Assembly: GCA_027563935.2 (NCBI GenBank)
Contig: CM050454.1
Coordinates: 49,318,596 to 49,382,595, forward strand
Direction: 5' to 3'
DNA: 64,000 nt
Source: Costus lasius
Lineage: Eukaryota; Streptophyta; Magnoliopsida; Zingiberales; Costaceae
Position 1 is the first letter of the stretch. Each line of letters begins with the position of its first letter. A model generated the notes under the pieces. That model had not been told where the DNA came from. It searched no databases and was given only the letters and a program-made list of their open reading frames with translations. Shown piece after piece: positions 33,648 to 47,075 of the stretch. A program made the translations under genes and the position numbers.

Positions 33648-36600
33648 ATGAGCTTCAATGTGCGATCCCTACTGGAAAGAGAGAAGTTTGCTGGGCCGAA
33701 CTTCTCAGACTGGTTCGGACACCTTAAGATTGTTCTTAAGGCAGAGAGGAAACTGTATGTCCTCGAGACGGCGATACCGCCTCAGCCCGCTCCGAACGCC
33801 GCAAGGGCGGTTCGGGAAGCTTATGAAAAGCACGTCAATGATAGCATTGATGTCGCTTGCCTGATGCTAGCGTCTATGACGCCACTGCTGCAGCGTCAGC
33901 ATGAGGATATGTCTGCAATAGACATGATAGCAAACCTCAAGATGCTGTATGCTGCACAGGCGAGGACAGAACGCTATAATATGACAAAGCTGTTCTTTCA
34001 GAGCAAACTGGCTGAAGGGAGCCCAGTGGGAGCTCACGTGCTCAAGATGATTGGGCACAAGGAAGCTCTAGAGAAACTGGGGCATACCATCAACCAGGAG
34101 CTTGCTGTAGACATTATTCTGCAGTCTCTCCCGCCCTCTTTCGATGCGTTCATTATTAACTTTAATATGAACAAAATCGATTGTACTCCGGCAGAGCTGC
34201 TGAATATGCTCTTGACTACTGAGGAGACTCTGAAGGGAAAGCCTTCGACCTCTGTCTTAATGGTTCCTTCTAGGAACAAGAAGAAGGGGAAGAAGGGCAA
34301 GGCCCCTGTCAAGAGTTACAGCAAGGCTCTGAAGCAAAAAGTTAAGCGGTCAAAGGAATACAGATGTTTCCACTGTGGCCAGCTAGGTCACTGGAAAAAG
34401 GACTGTAAAGCGCTCCAAGGAGACAAGAAGGGAAGCATCGCTTCTGGCTCAGGTATATTTGTGACTGAAGTCATGATATCTTCTTCTTCTATATCATGGG
34501 TGTTGGACACTGCATGTGGAGTTCACATTTGTTCAAATGTATAGGAACTCAAGAGAAGAAGACAGGTGGGACAGCATGAGGTGGACCTATGAGTTGGAAA
34601 CGGGGCACGGGTTGCTGCTGTTGCTGTAGGAGACTATTTCATCTCTTTGCCATCTGGACTTGTATTAGAACTAAACAGTTGTTACTTTGTTCCCAGCATT
34701 ACTAAAAATATTATCTCCATTCCTGCTCTTGTCAGGAAGGGATTTTCCTTTGAATGCAATATTTCAAAGTGTGTTTTATCTTTAGATAATATTGTTTATG
34801 CAACTGGTTCAATTAACAATGGGTTATTCATGTTGGACATGGAATGTTCTATACACAACATTGATATTAAGAAAGCCAAATATGCTGATGACAGCACCTT
34901 GCTATGGCATAGTCGTTTAGGCCATATTAACAAGAAACGCATTAAGCGGTTGCATGATCATGGACTGCTGGGATCATTCTCCTATGAGGAGATTGATACA
35001 TGCAAGGCTTGTTTAATCGGTAAAATGACGAAGTCACCTTTTCTTAATAAAGGTCAAAGGGCTTCAGGTTTACTTGACCTTATACACAGTGATGTGTGTG
35101 GGCCATTTAGTAAACATGCCAGAGGTGGCTATCAGTACTTCATTACCTTTACTGATGATTTCAGTAGGTATGGTTATGTCTATCTGATGAGACATAAAAG
35201 TGAATCTTTTGACAAGTTCAAAGAGTTCAAGAATGAAGTACAGAATCAGCTAGGCCGAAATATCAAGGCACTTCATTCTGATCGAGGTGGAGAATACTTG
35301 AGTCATGCGTTTACTGACTATCTGAAGGAGTGTGGGATTATCTCACAACTCACTCCGCCAGGAACACCGCAATGGAATGGTGTGTCCGAGAGGAGAAATA
35401 GAACGTTACTTGATATGGTTCGTTCTATGATGAGTCAGGCTACTCTTCCATATTCCTTTTGGGGATTTGCACTGGAGACAGCTGCAAAGGTACTAAACCG
35501 AGTGCCATCCAAGGCAGTTTCAAAAACTCCATATGAGTTATGGTATGGGAAACAGCCGAGCTTGACATTTATCAGGATCTGGGGCTGCGAGGCTTATGTC
35601 AAAAAGCTCGCCTCTGGGAAACTAGAGAGCAGATCTGACAAATGTATCTTTGTCGGTTACCCTAAGGAAACTAAGGGTTATTATTTCTTCGATCCCAAAG
35701 AGAACAAGGTATTTGTTGCTCGGACGGCCATATTTCTTGAGAAGGAGTTTCTTCTGCAAGAGGCCAGTGGGAGAGAAATAAAGCTGGATGAGAATCCAGA
35801 AGAAGGACAAAGTAGTCAAGCACAGTTGGATGAGCCTGAGCCGGTAGATCAGGTTATTGAACAATCTGAGGCTCAGATATCACGGGAACCGCGAAGATCG
35901 GGAAGGATCCGTCGACAGCCTGAGCGCTATGATGGAGTCTACATCGTTGATAATGATGAACCCCTCACTTATGCGGATGCGGTCAGTGGACCGGAGTCAG
36001 CGAGATGGCTTGAAGCTATGCGCGCCGAGATGGACTCCATGTCAGATAACCAAGTCTGGGATTTGGTTGATCCGCCTCCGGGAGTTATCCCTATAGGCTG
36101 TAAATGGATCTTCAAGAAGAAGATTGACATGGATGGTAACGTGGTTACCTATAAAGGCAGGCTGGTTGCGAAAGGTTTCAAACAAATCTACGGGATAGAT
36201 TATGATGAAACTTTCTCACCTGTGGCCATGTTTAAGTCTATTCGGATTCTTCTCGCGATAGCTGCATATTATGATTATGAGATCTGGCAGATGGATGTGA
36301 AGACAGCTTTCCTTAATGGAAATCTGGATGAGGATGTGTATATGACACAACCAGAAGGTTTCACTAATCCATCAGATCGTCATAAAATATGCAAGTTAAA
36401 GAAGTCTATTTATGGACTTAAACAAGCATCAAGAAGCTGGAATATTCGTTTTGATGAATCAGTCAGTGAATTTGGTTTCATCAAGAACGAGGATGACCCG
36501 TGTGTATATAAGAGGTTTAGTGGGAGCGTGATAACTTTCCTAGTCCTCTACGTCGATGATATCTTGATCATTGGAAACGATATTCCTGAACTGCATGCCG

Positions 36601-37532
36601 TTAAAGCATGGCTAAGGAAATGTTTTCAGATGAAAGATCTAGGAGAAGCAGCCTATGTGTTAGGTGTGAAGATCTACAGGGATAGATCTAAGAGGCTTCT
36701 CGGGCTGTGCCAGAGTACTTACATCGATAAAGTCCTGGAGAGATTTCATTTAGAGAATTCTAAAAGAGGATATCTTCCAGTCAGACATGGTCTGAATCTT
36801 TCGAAGAGTCAGTGTCCACAAACACAGACTGAGAAAGATGAAATGGACAATACGCCTTATGTTTCGGCTATTGGGTCCATTATGTATGCGATGTTGTGTA
36901 CTCGCCCAGACGTCGCTTACGGGTTAAGCGTGACCAGTCGTTTCCAAAGTAATTCAGGTCAGGCACACTGGATTGGAGTCAAGAACATCTTAAAATATCT
37001 GCGGAGGACCAAAGATATGTTCTTGATATATGGTGGTCAGGAAGAACTCAGTATTGAAGGATATACTGACGCTTCGTTCCAGTCTGACCAGGATGATTTC
37101 CGATCGCAATCAGGTTATGTTTTTAGCTTGAATGGAGGAGCGGTGGTGTGGAAGAGTTTCAAACAGTCAACTGTTGCTGATTCCACAACAGAAGCCGAGT
37201 ATGTTGCAGCCTCGGAAGCATCCAAGGAGGCAGTGTGGATTCGTAAGTTCGTGAGAGAACTTGGTGTCGTTCCTTCGAGTGCAGATCCTTTGGTTATCTT
37301 CTGTGATAACACTGGAGCAATAGCACAAGCAAAGGAACCACGGTCGCACCAGAAGTCCAAGCACATACAGAGACGGTTTCACTTGATCCGGGAGATCATA
37401 GATCGAGGCGAGATCAAAGTATGCAAGGTTCATACAGATGACAATCTGGCAGACCCGCTTACCAAGCCTCTGGCGCAGCAGAAGCATGAGAAGCACTGTA
37501 ATAATATGGGTTTGAGATTTCTCAACCATTAG
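33648..37532 (+). pseudogene. Element C gag-pol with two stop codons
   Basis: Same length as the intact copies (3885 bp, 1295 codons with the stop), so there are no net indels. It is broken by TAG at 34542-34544 (Q299 in the intact frame) and TGA at 34590-34592 (R315), both between protease and integrase. Both are single C-to-T changes (CAG to TAG, CGA to TGA). All catalytic motifs downstream remain readable, including YVDD and the RNase H residues. One integrase residue next to the second catalytic Asp differs (LHSDRGG for LRSDRGG). As it stands only gag plus the protease start could be made from the first ATG. Confidence 0.93.
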
Positions 37533-37541
37533 ATTAAGTGC

Positions 37542-37552
37542 AAGTGGGAGAT
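37542..37552 (+). other. Element C polypurine tract
   Basis: AAGTGGGAGAT before the 3' LTR. Confidence 0.88.
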
Positions 37553-38012
37553 TGTTGGGGTATGCCCTTAAGGCTAATGTTTGAGGCCTTGGGAATGTAC
37601 CAGTATCATGTAATAAACTCTTATGTTTATAAAGGCATGGTTGTTATTTAGTTTGTTACATTGTCTGCTGCAATAAGTGTACTTCTGAATAATGTCTCAA
37701 AGCTGTTCAGCCGGGCTGACATGCTGTAAAGTCCTTAGTCGAGATATCTTGGTGAACATGAGACAGCCTTGATATGGTTAAGACTAATATGTGTTCTAAT
37801 CTTATAGGATGCTTCGAGCATGGAATAAGATGTAGACTCATGGGTACATTGGATGTACTGGACAGACCCTACTAGGATATTCAGTTGCTTGTCACAATGT
37901 GAATAATCCTTCAATGCAACAAGTGGCACATTTCCTTTGACTTGAGATCACTTGTGTTTTCTAAATGTTGATTGTCATTGTTTTGAGGTAGTTCAATATC
38001 ATTTGAAACATA
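37553..38012 (+). mobile_element. Element C 3' LTR, first piece
   Basis: The first 460 bp match 30139 onward with four differences. It is cut after GAAACATA by the inverted element D and resumes at 56242. Confidence 0.93.
38008..38012. repeat. Left target-site duplication of element D (acata)
   Basis: Matches 56237-56241. Confidence 0.9.
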
Positions 38013-39690
38013 TGGAGGTTGCATAAGGGGGGGCGAAACCCTAAAGTGGCGCAAATAAAAACATGGGCGGCGGATACTAGGGTTTCATAGAATCGGATAG
38101 CATGCATTATACGATCAACTATCAAAACTTGAATAGATAAGAAAAGTTCTCACCATTGCCATCGCTTGGACAATGTCTTGAAATCAAAGACCAAAAGAGA
38201 TCTTCTCCAGAGGATGCGCACACAAGATGAGAATGCACTCACTTCCTTGGTGCTCCTTGTGCTAGCAAGGTTCCAAAGGCGTCCTTGATCGAATGGAAGG
38301 GATGGAGAGTTGCTTGGCGAGAGTCTCCTTCTTTCTTTTCGTCCACCTTCACACATCCAAGAGTTCTCTCTCGAGAGGAAGAGGCGGGGCACAAGAAAGG
38401 GAGAGAGCAATGTGGCGACGTGAGGCGTGTGAAAGTGGCTTCTAAAAATAGTAAACCACCTCTTCATGCGACCATGAAGTTTTACCCCAATCGCAACTTG
38501 TTCTAGATTTGAACCAAGCGCTCATCCATGAGCTGGTTTAATTTGATTCGGTTCAAATGCCAAATAACCCAAGCCACTTGGTCTAGATCTCAATTAAACC
38601 CTAAGGCTCCAGATCTGACCGTTCATCTCTTTGATGCTCCTGATCTCACCGATCTAGCATCCATTCTCTCGATCGAAGCTTACCGATCTCAAGCCCTAAT
38701 CAATCAAACATGATCAGACCAGATCTCGCTTACAATCAGAGATTAATTCCCTTTAAACTGAACCTGAACAATTCAGTCCACACGATCTGACTTAAGTAAG
38801 TCATATCATCAAATTGTGCGACCTTGAGGGTTTCCTTTAAATGTCGGTAACGATAACTCACGTTATCACGATCAGTGAGGGGTATCTAGCAACACATCAC
38901 TGTCTCCCGATATAAAGGAAAGAGTCTTCCAAGACTACACCCAAACCACAGCACAAGTGTGAATCAACTTCACAAGGCATACATGTTTCCTTTGCCACTG
39001 GATGTTCTTATTGGACAAGCCTGTCAAGCTTGTAACTCCAATATGATGAGCATGATTAGATCAGATGAACAGAGTCACCTGGGTATGGCCATACACTTTC
39101 TCAATCATCTCATCCAGGGGGGCCCCTTTAGAACATCACACTCCTTAAACAAGGAGACGGCAATGCTATATCTATCACTAGTGCCCTAACCTGACTCAAG
39201 CTCACCATCCAAGATAGTCTATAATCATTATGTTTCAAATGATATTGAACTACCTCAAAACAATGACAATCATCATTTAGTAAACACAAGTGATCTCAAG
39301 TCAAAGGAAATGTGCCACTTGTTGCATTGAAGGATTATTCACATTGTGACAAGCAACTGAATATCCTAGTAGGGTCTGTCCAGTACATCCAATGTACCCA
39401 TGAGTCTACATCTTATTCCATGCTCGAAGCATCCTATAAGATTAGAACACATATTAGTCTTAACCATATCAAGGCTGTCTCATGTTCACCAAGATATCTC
39501 GACTAAGGACTTTACAGCATGTCAGCCCAGCTGAACAGCTTTGAGACATTATTCAGAAGAACATATATATTGCAGCAGACAATGTAGCAACCTGAATAAT
39601 AACCATGCCCTTATAAACATAAGAGTTTATTACATGATACTGATACAATCCCAAGGCCTCAAACATTAGCCTTAAGGGCATACCCCAACA
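38013..39690 (-). mobile_element. Element D 3' LTR
   Basis: Reads on the plus strand from TGGAGGTTGCATAAGG to TACCCCAACA, 1678 bp. Bases about 39284-39560 look like the C-type LTR rather than the D 5' LTR. The dyad is at 38852-38867 with loop GTGA when read on the minus strand. Confidence 0.92.
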
Positions 39691-39710
39691 ATCTCCCACT
39701 TGCACTTAAT

Positions 39711-42700
39711 CTAATGGTTGAGAAATCTCAAACCCATATTATTACAGTGCTTCTCATGCTTCTGCTGCGCCAGAGGCTTAGTAAGCGGGTCTGCCAGATT
39801 GTCATCTGTATGAACCTTGCAGACTTTGATCTCGCCACGATCAATGATCTCCCTGATCAAATGAAACCGTCTCTGTATGTGCTTGGACTTCTGGTGCGAC
39901 CGTGGTTCCTTTGCCTGTGCGATTGCTCCAGTGTTATCACAGAAGATAACCAAAGGATCTGCACTCGAAGGAACAACACCAAGTTCTCTCACGAACTTAC
40001 GAATCCACACTGCCTCCTTGGATGCTTCCGAGGCTGCAACATACTCGGCTTCTGTTGTGGAATCAGCAACAGTTGACTGTTTGAAACTCTTCCACACCAC
40101 TGCTCCTCCATTCAAGCTAAAAACATAGCCTGATTGCGATCGGAAATCATCCTGGTCCGACTGGAACGAAGCGTCAGTATATCCTTCAATACTGAGTTCT
40201 TCCTGACCACCATATATCAAGAACATATCTTTGGTCCTCCGCAGATATTTTAAAATGTTCTTGACTGCAATCCAGTGTGCCTGACCTGGATTACTTTGGA
40301 ACCGACTGGTCACGCTTAACCCGTAAGCGACGTCTGGGCGAGTACACAACATCGCATACATTATGGACCCAATAGCCGAAGCATAAGGCGTATTGTCCAT
40401 TTCATCTTTCTCAGTCTGTGTTTGTGGACACTGACTCTTCGAAAGATTCAGACCATGTCTGACTGGAAGATATCCTCTCTTAGAATTCTCTAAGTGGAAT
40501 CTCTCCAGGACTTTATCGATGTAAGTACTCTGGCACAGCCCGAGAAGCCTCTTAGATCTATCCCTGTAGATCTTCACACCTAATACATAGGCTGCTTCTC
40601 CTAGATCTTTCATCTGGAAACATTTCCTTAACCATGCCTTAACCGCATGCATTTCAGGAATATCGTTTCCAATGATCAAGATATCATCGACGTAGAGGAC
40701 TAGGAAAGTGATCACGCTCCCACTAAACCTCTTATATACACACGGGTCATCTTCGTTCTTGATGAAACCAAATTCAGTGACTGATTCATCAAAACGAATA
40801 TTCCAGCTTCTAGATGCTTGTTTCAGTCCATAAATGGACTTCTTTAACTTGCATATTTTATGACGATCTGATGGATTAGTGAAACCCTCAGGTTGTGTCA
40901 TGTACACATCCTCATCCAGATTTCCATTCAGGAAAGCTGTTTTCACATCCATCTGCCAGATCTGATAATCATAATATGCAGCTATCGCGAAAAGAATCCG
41001 AATAGACTTAAACATGGCTACAGGTGAGAAAGTTTCATCATAATCTATCCCGTAGATTTGTTTGAAACCTTTCGCAACTAGCCTGCCTTTATAGGTAACC
41101 ACGTTACCATCCATGTCAATCTTCTTCTTGAAGATCCATTTACAGCCTATAGGGATAACTCCCGGAGGCGGATCAACCAAATCCCAGACTTGGTTATCTG
41201 ACATGGAGTCCATCTCGGCTCGCATAGCTTCAAGCCATCTTGCTGACTCCGGTCCACTGACCGCATCCGCATAAGTGAGGGGTTCATCATTATCAATGAT
41301 GTAGACTCCGTCATAGCACTCAGGCTGTCGACGGATCCTTCCCGATCTTCGCGGTTCCCGTGATATCTGAGCCTCAGGTTGTTCAATAACCTGATCTACC
41401 GGCTCAGGCTCATCCAACTGTGCTTGACTACTTTGTCCTTCTTCTGGATTCTCATCCAGTTTAATTTCTCTCCCACTGGCCTCTTGCAGAAGAAACTCCT
41501 TCTCAAGAAATATGGCCGTCCGAGCAACAAATACCTTGTTCTCTTTGGGATCGTAGAAATAATAACCCTTAGTTTCCTTAGGGTAACCGACAAAGATACA
41601 TTTCTCAGATCTGCTCTCTAGTTTCCCAGAGGCGAGCTTTTTGACATAAGCCTCGCAGCCCCAGATCCTGATAAATGTCAAGCTTGGCTGTTTCCCATAC
41701 CATAACTCATATGGAGTCTTAGAAACTGCCTTGGATGGCACTCGGTTTAGTAGCTTTGCAGCTGTTTCCAGTGCAAATCCCCAAAAGGAGTATGGAAGAG
41801 TAGCCTGACTCATCATAGAACGAACCATATCAAGTAACGTTCTATTTCTCCTCTCGGACACACCATTCCATTGCGGTGTTCCTGGCGGAGTGAGCTGTGA
41901 GATAATCCCACACTCCTTCAGATAGTCAGTAAACGTATGACTTAGGTATTCTCCACCTCGATCAGAACGAAGTGCCTTGATATTTCGGCCTAGCTGATTC
42001 TGTACTTCATTTTTGAACTCTTTGAACTTGTCAAAAGATTCACTTTTATGTCTCATTAAATAGACATACCCATATCTACTGAAATCATCAGTAAAGGTAA
42101 TGAAGTACTGATAGCCACCTCTGGCATGTTTACTAAATGGCCCACACACATCACTGTGTATAAGGTCAAGTAAACCTGAAGCCCTTTGTCCTTTGTTAGG
42201 AAAAGGTGACTTCGTCATTTTGCCCATTAAACAAGCCTTGCATGTATCAATCTCCTCATAGGAGAATGATCCCAGCAGTCCATGATCATGCAACCGCTTA
42301 ATGCGTTTCTCGTTAATATGGCCTAAACGACTATGCCATAGCAAGGTGCTGTCATCAGCATACTTGGCTTTCTTATTATCAATATTTTGTATAGAACTTT
42401 CCATGTCCAACATGAATAACCCATTGTTAATTGAACCAGTTGCATAAACAATATTATCAAGAGAAGAACACACTTTGAAATATTGCATTCAAAGGAAAAC
42501 CCCTTCCTGACAAGAGCAGGAATGGAGATAATATTTTTAGTAATACTGGGAACAAAATAACAACTGTTTAGTTCTAATACAATTCCAGATGGTAATGAGA
42601 TGAAATAGTCTCCTACAGCAACAGCAGCAACCCGTGCCCCGTTTCCTACTCGTAGGTCCACCTCATGCTGTCCCACCTACCTTCTTCTCTTGAGTTCCTG

Positions 42701-43594
42701 CACATTTGAACAAATGTGAACTCCACATGCAGTGTCCAACACCCATGATATAGAAGAAGATGAAAACATGACTTCAGTCATGTAAATACCTGAGCTAGAA
42801 GCGATGCTTCCCCTCTTATCTCCTTGGAGCGCTTTACAGTCCTTTTTCCAGTGACCCAGCTGGCCACAATGGAAACACCTGTATTCCTTGGACCGCTTAA
42901 CCTTCTGCTTCAGAGCCTTGCTGTAGCTCCTAACAGGGGCCTTGCCCTTCTTCCCCTTCTTCTTGTTCCTAGAAGGAACCATTAGGACAGAGGTCGAAGG
43001 CTTTCCCTTCAGAGTTTCCTCAGTAGTCAAGAGCATATTCAGCAGCTCTGCCGGAGTACAATCGATTTTGTTCATATTAAAGTTAATGATGAACGCATCG
43101 AAAGAGGGCGGGAGAGACTGCAGAATAATGTCTACAGCAAGCTCCTGATTGATGGTATGCCCTAGTTTTTCTAGAGCCTCCTTGTGCCCAATCATCTTGA
43201 GCACGTGAGCTCCCACTGGGCTCCCTTCAGCCAGTTTGCTCTGAAAGAAAAGCTTTGTCAGATTGTAGCGCTCAGTCCTTGCCTGTGCAGCATACAGCAT
43301 CTTGAGGTTCGCTATAATCTCTATAGCCGACATATCCTCATGCTGACGCTGCAGCGGTGGCGTCATAGACGCTAGCATCAGGCAAGCGACATCAATGCTA
43401 TCATTGACGTGCTTTTCATAGGCTTCCCGAACCGCCCTTGCAGCGTTCGGAGCGGGCTGAGGCGGTATCGCCGTCTCGAGGACATACAGTTTCCTCTCTG
43501 CCTTAAGAACGATCTTAAGGTGTCCGAACCAGTCTGAGAAGTTCGGCCCAGCAAACTTCTCTCTTTCCAGTAGGGATCGCACATTGAAGTTCAT
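39711..43594 (-). pseudogene. Element D gag-pol with a stop and a frameshift
   Basis: One base shorter (3884 bp) than the intact copies. Reading on the minus strand, a TAG at 42677-42679 replaces the Gln after the run of three Arg (CAG to TAG). A 1-bp deletion near 42455-42470, in the segment before the integrase zinc site, shifts the frame. Gag with its knuckle CFHCGQLGHWKKDC, integrase, RT (YVDD) and RNase H are otherwise well kept. The two breaks between protease and integrase remove autonomous function. Confidence 0.92.
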
Positions 43595-45357
43595 GGTGTT
43601 CGTTGCTGCAGGAATCTACAACAATGCAAGAACAGCAAGGTCAGTATCAATGTTAAGAATCAATCAGGACTTAAGAATGATTCTTTTTCTCACTATTTTA
43701 TCTGGCTGAAAAATCCAGCAAAACAGCCCGAAAGAGTAGAACTCTTTTAGTGAGATGGGATCCAGATTTCATACTTGGTCTCCGCGTCCCGCTCAGGCGA
43801 GATAAGATGCACAGAGAGTACAAGCACTAATTTCTGGTAGGCAGTCCCTGCCAATCGCCAACCCGTGCGATTCCCCTTCATCTGGGCAATCCAGCAGACT
43901 GTGCCAACTGAGTTGGTACAACACAGTCTCTGATCCCACAGATGGCTGCCTCCATGTGCTACCATATGCGCCACATATGTAGCCTACATGGTCAAGCTGA
44001 CCCGACCTACTCCCTGGACCACCACGTGCTATGCTGAGCAACGAGAAGGGATAAATCCCTACTCTGTAACACGCAGGTGTAATCCAGCACCGTCTGAAGA
44101 TAGATGGACGTGCCCACTGAGTGGGTACAACACGGCTCCAACGATAGTCAGAACAGTGAGGTTTCGCGTCAGAAGGCTTACGAGCTTGATATTTTAGCGT
44201 TGGATTTTAACGGTCTTTTATCTTCTTCACTATCATGCAATTCCTATGGTGATAGCAGAAGATAAATAAATCATGCTGTTCTACTTATTGAAACAATAAA
44301 AGAAAGCATGAATCTTATGTGGTAAAAGCCCATAAAGCCTAAGTAAGACCTTAACCTAACTTAAGTCTTCACTTGCTTTTCTTCATGGGGCTTTTGCTTC
44401 TCATCTGGCCCAACCTAGGGCCCAAGCGCCATCTGCAGCTCTGGTGCGCCCACCAAGAAAATGCGCCAGGTCCTAGGGTCGAACCCTAGACCTCCCACCT
44501 GGTCAAGCCACAAGCTGCATGCGCCTCTGCCAAGTGTGCTCTGTGCTCTTGTCTGATTAATGTACAAATTAATCTATCTAGACAAGATTGACTCGCAGGT
44601 CAATTACATTTTATAAATTAAATGCAATGTGATGCGCAGATCACAATATAAAAATAATTTACAAAATTAACCAGGCACGCAGGCCCCAGCACAGCACACA
44701 TTAAAAACGGGCAGCCCACATAAGATTAAATAAACAAGCAAATGGCATCAATCAGCATGTGATCCAGACAAGAAATTAAAACTTTTGAAAACCCCATGGG
44801 ATCATTTTAATTTCCTTATATGCCCTACTACCTTACAACGGTCCATCATTAGGGATCCACTCATCAGACCCAGTCAGATCCACTGCCCTTGCATGCACCA
44901 AGTCCTAACTGACTTGAGTCGACCCAGTGGTCAACTATGCATGCGCCAGGGCTGAACAACCACAATGAAGTCTGGCACGCGGGTGTGACCCCGGGCCTAA
45001 CTCATGCGCGTTCATTGGTTGTCTCAATCAGATATCGCTACACGCCTGTCTGCAGTCGACCTATAGCCATCTTGTGCTTGCGCACAGATGCTATCTGGTC
45101 GACCCATCAAGGCTGTCAGATAGTCTGATTAGACTTGTTTGGATCTAACCTAGGGGATGACTTCAACCCTAATAACCCGTCTAAGGGTTTACAGCAGGCG
45201 CAATTAAATCTAATGGAAGCGCGCAAGTCGTTAAGTTTTTTGAGAAAAACAACAACAATAAGAATTAAGCGCCACCTTCATACATGCGCAAAGATGAATA
45301 TACACTATGTAACTTTCGCATGTCATAGATTTAAGCATCATTGCAATCAAGGATCAC
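43595..45357 (-). other. Element D leader, main part
   Basis: Untranslated leader on the minus strand. It carries the tRNA-like segment (about 44470-44509) with a 6-bp stem CTAGGG/CCCTAG and the candidate acceptor near 43615. It is cut by E at 45358-45362; the last 34 bases before the PBS are at 54510-54543. Confidence 0.8.
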
Positions 45358-45362
45358 AAAAC
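45358..45362. repeat. Left target-site duplication of element E (aaaac)
   Basis: Matches 54505-54509. Confidence 0.9.
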
Positions 45363-47055
45363 TGAAGGAAACCCTAAACATTAGGGGTTGAAACCCTAAA
45401 CATGCGCATCTAGCATGCATAGCGGAAAAAGGGCTTCAAGTAGATCGCATATGAACTATATAATCAACATGAAGCTATGAGTTGAGATCTATACCATAGC
45501 CATAAGGTTGGAGGTCGGCTTGGAAGAAGAGAGCAAACTTGATCTCCTCCGAAAGTTCACACACAAAGGTGATGAAGACTCCTCACTTGCGCACCTCTTG
45601 TGCTAGCAAGAATGCCAAGATGTCTTTGATCGAGTATAGGAAAGAGATGAAGACTTCTTTGCTTGGCCGATCCTTTCTCCAAGATGTCGTCTCCTTCACC
45701 AATGTCTCGTCACGAGAGCAAGCGAAGGCCGAGAGTGAATGGAGCGTTCACTTGTCATTTGCGTTCAAGGAGACATGCGCTTATGACTTTCCAAATTAGG
45801 AAAAACATTAAGCCATGCGTTCAAGATCTCTAAACCGATCTTAAACTCCACAAAACGCCTTAAACAATGAACCATGCGTTCAAGCCCTTGAACCGGTTCA
45901 AAGCAAATGTGTTTGGACCAAAAGCCAAACCAAACCGGCCCAAGCCAAATCGGTCTAGATCAACCAAACCCTAAGGTTTCCAATCTAACCGTTCATCTCA
46001 TGATGCTCTTGATCTCACCGATCTAGCATCATCTCTCTCGATCGAAGCTTACCGATCTCAAGCCCTAATCAATCAAACATGATCAGACCAGATCTCACTT
46101 ACAATCAGAGATTAAATCCCTTTAAACTGAACCGAAACAATTCAGTCCACACGATCTGACTTAAGCAAGCCATATCACCAAATTGTGCGACCCTAAGGGT
46201 TTCCTTTAAATGTCGGTAACGATAACTTTCGTTATCACGACCAGTGAGGGGTATCTAGCAACACATCACTGTCTCCCGATATAAAGGAAAAAGTCTTCCA
46301 AGACTACACCCAAACCATGGCACAAGTGTGACTCAATTCACAAGGCATACATGTGTCCTTTGCCACTGGATGTTCTTATTGGACAAGCGGGTCAAGCTTG
46401 TAACTCCAATACGATGAGCATGATTAGATCAGATGCACATAGTCATCTGGGTATGGCCATACACTTCCTCAATCATCTCATATAAGGGGGCCCTTTAGAA
46501 CATCACACTCCTTGAACAAGGAGACGGCAATCCTTTATCTATCACTAGTGCCCTAACCTGATTCAAGCTCACCATCCAAGATAGTCTATAATCATTATGT
46601 TTCAAATGATATTGAACTACCTCAAGACAATGACAATCATCATTCAGAAACACAAGTGATCTCAAGTCAGAGGACATGTGCCACTTGCTGCATACAAGGA
46701 TCATTCACATTGTGACAAGCAATGGAATATCCCAGTAGGGTCTGTCCAGTACATCCAATGTACCCATGAGTCTACATCTTATTCCATGCTCGAAGCATCC
46801 TATAAGATTAGCACTCATATCAGTCTCAATCATATCAAGGCTGTCTCATGTTCACCAAGATATCTCGACTAAGGACTTATAGCCTGTCAGCCTAGCTGAA
46901 CAGCTTTGAGACATTATTCAGAAGTACACTTATTACAGCAGACAAGGTAACAACCTGAATAATAACCATGCCTTTTATAAACATAAGAGTTTATTACATG
47001 ATACTTTTACAATCCCAAAGGCCTCAAACATTAGCCTTAAGGGCATACCCTAACA
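45363..47055 (-). mobile_element. Element E 3' LTR
   Basis: 1693 bp. Its outer end reads TGTTAGGG instead of TGTTGGGG in the 5' LTR. Its inner end forms a strong hairpin of AACCCTAAACATTAGGGGTT type near 45371-45391. Dyad at 46221-46236 with loop GAAA. Confidence 0.93.
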
Positions 47056-47066
47056 ATCTCCCACTT
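47056..47066 (-). other. Element E polypurine tract
   Basis: ATCTCCCACTT on the plus strand is the complement of the family tract AAGTGGGAGAT. Confidence 0.88.
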
Positions 47067-47075
47067 GCACTTAAT

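Noticed and set aside
38013..39690. D LTR divergence taken at face value (about 1.1%, older than C)
   Set aside because: D sits inside the C 3' LTR, so it must be younger; most differences cluster in one tract and are explained by conversion.
39714..40076. Recurrent 120-residue open frame opposite the RNase H end (also at 24216, 37167, 46968)
   Set aside because: It is the antisense shadow of the conserved RNase H coding region; it recurs only because the element copies are nearly identical.
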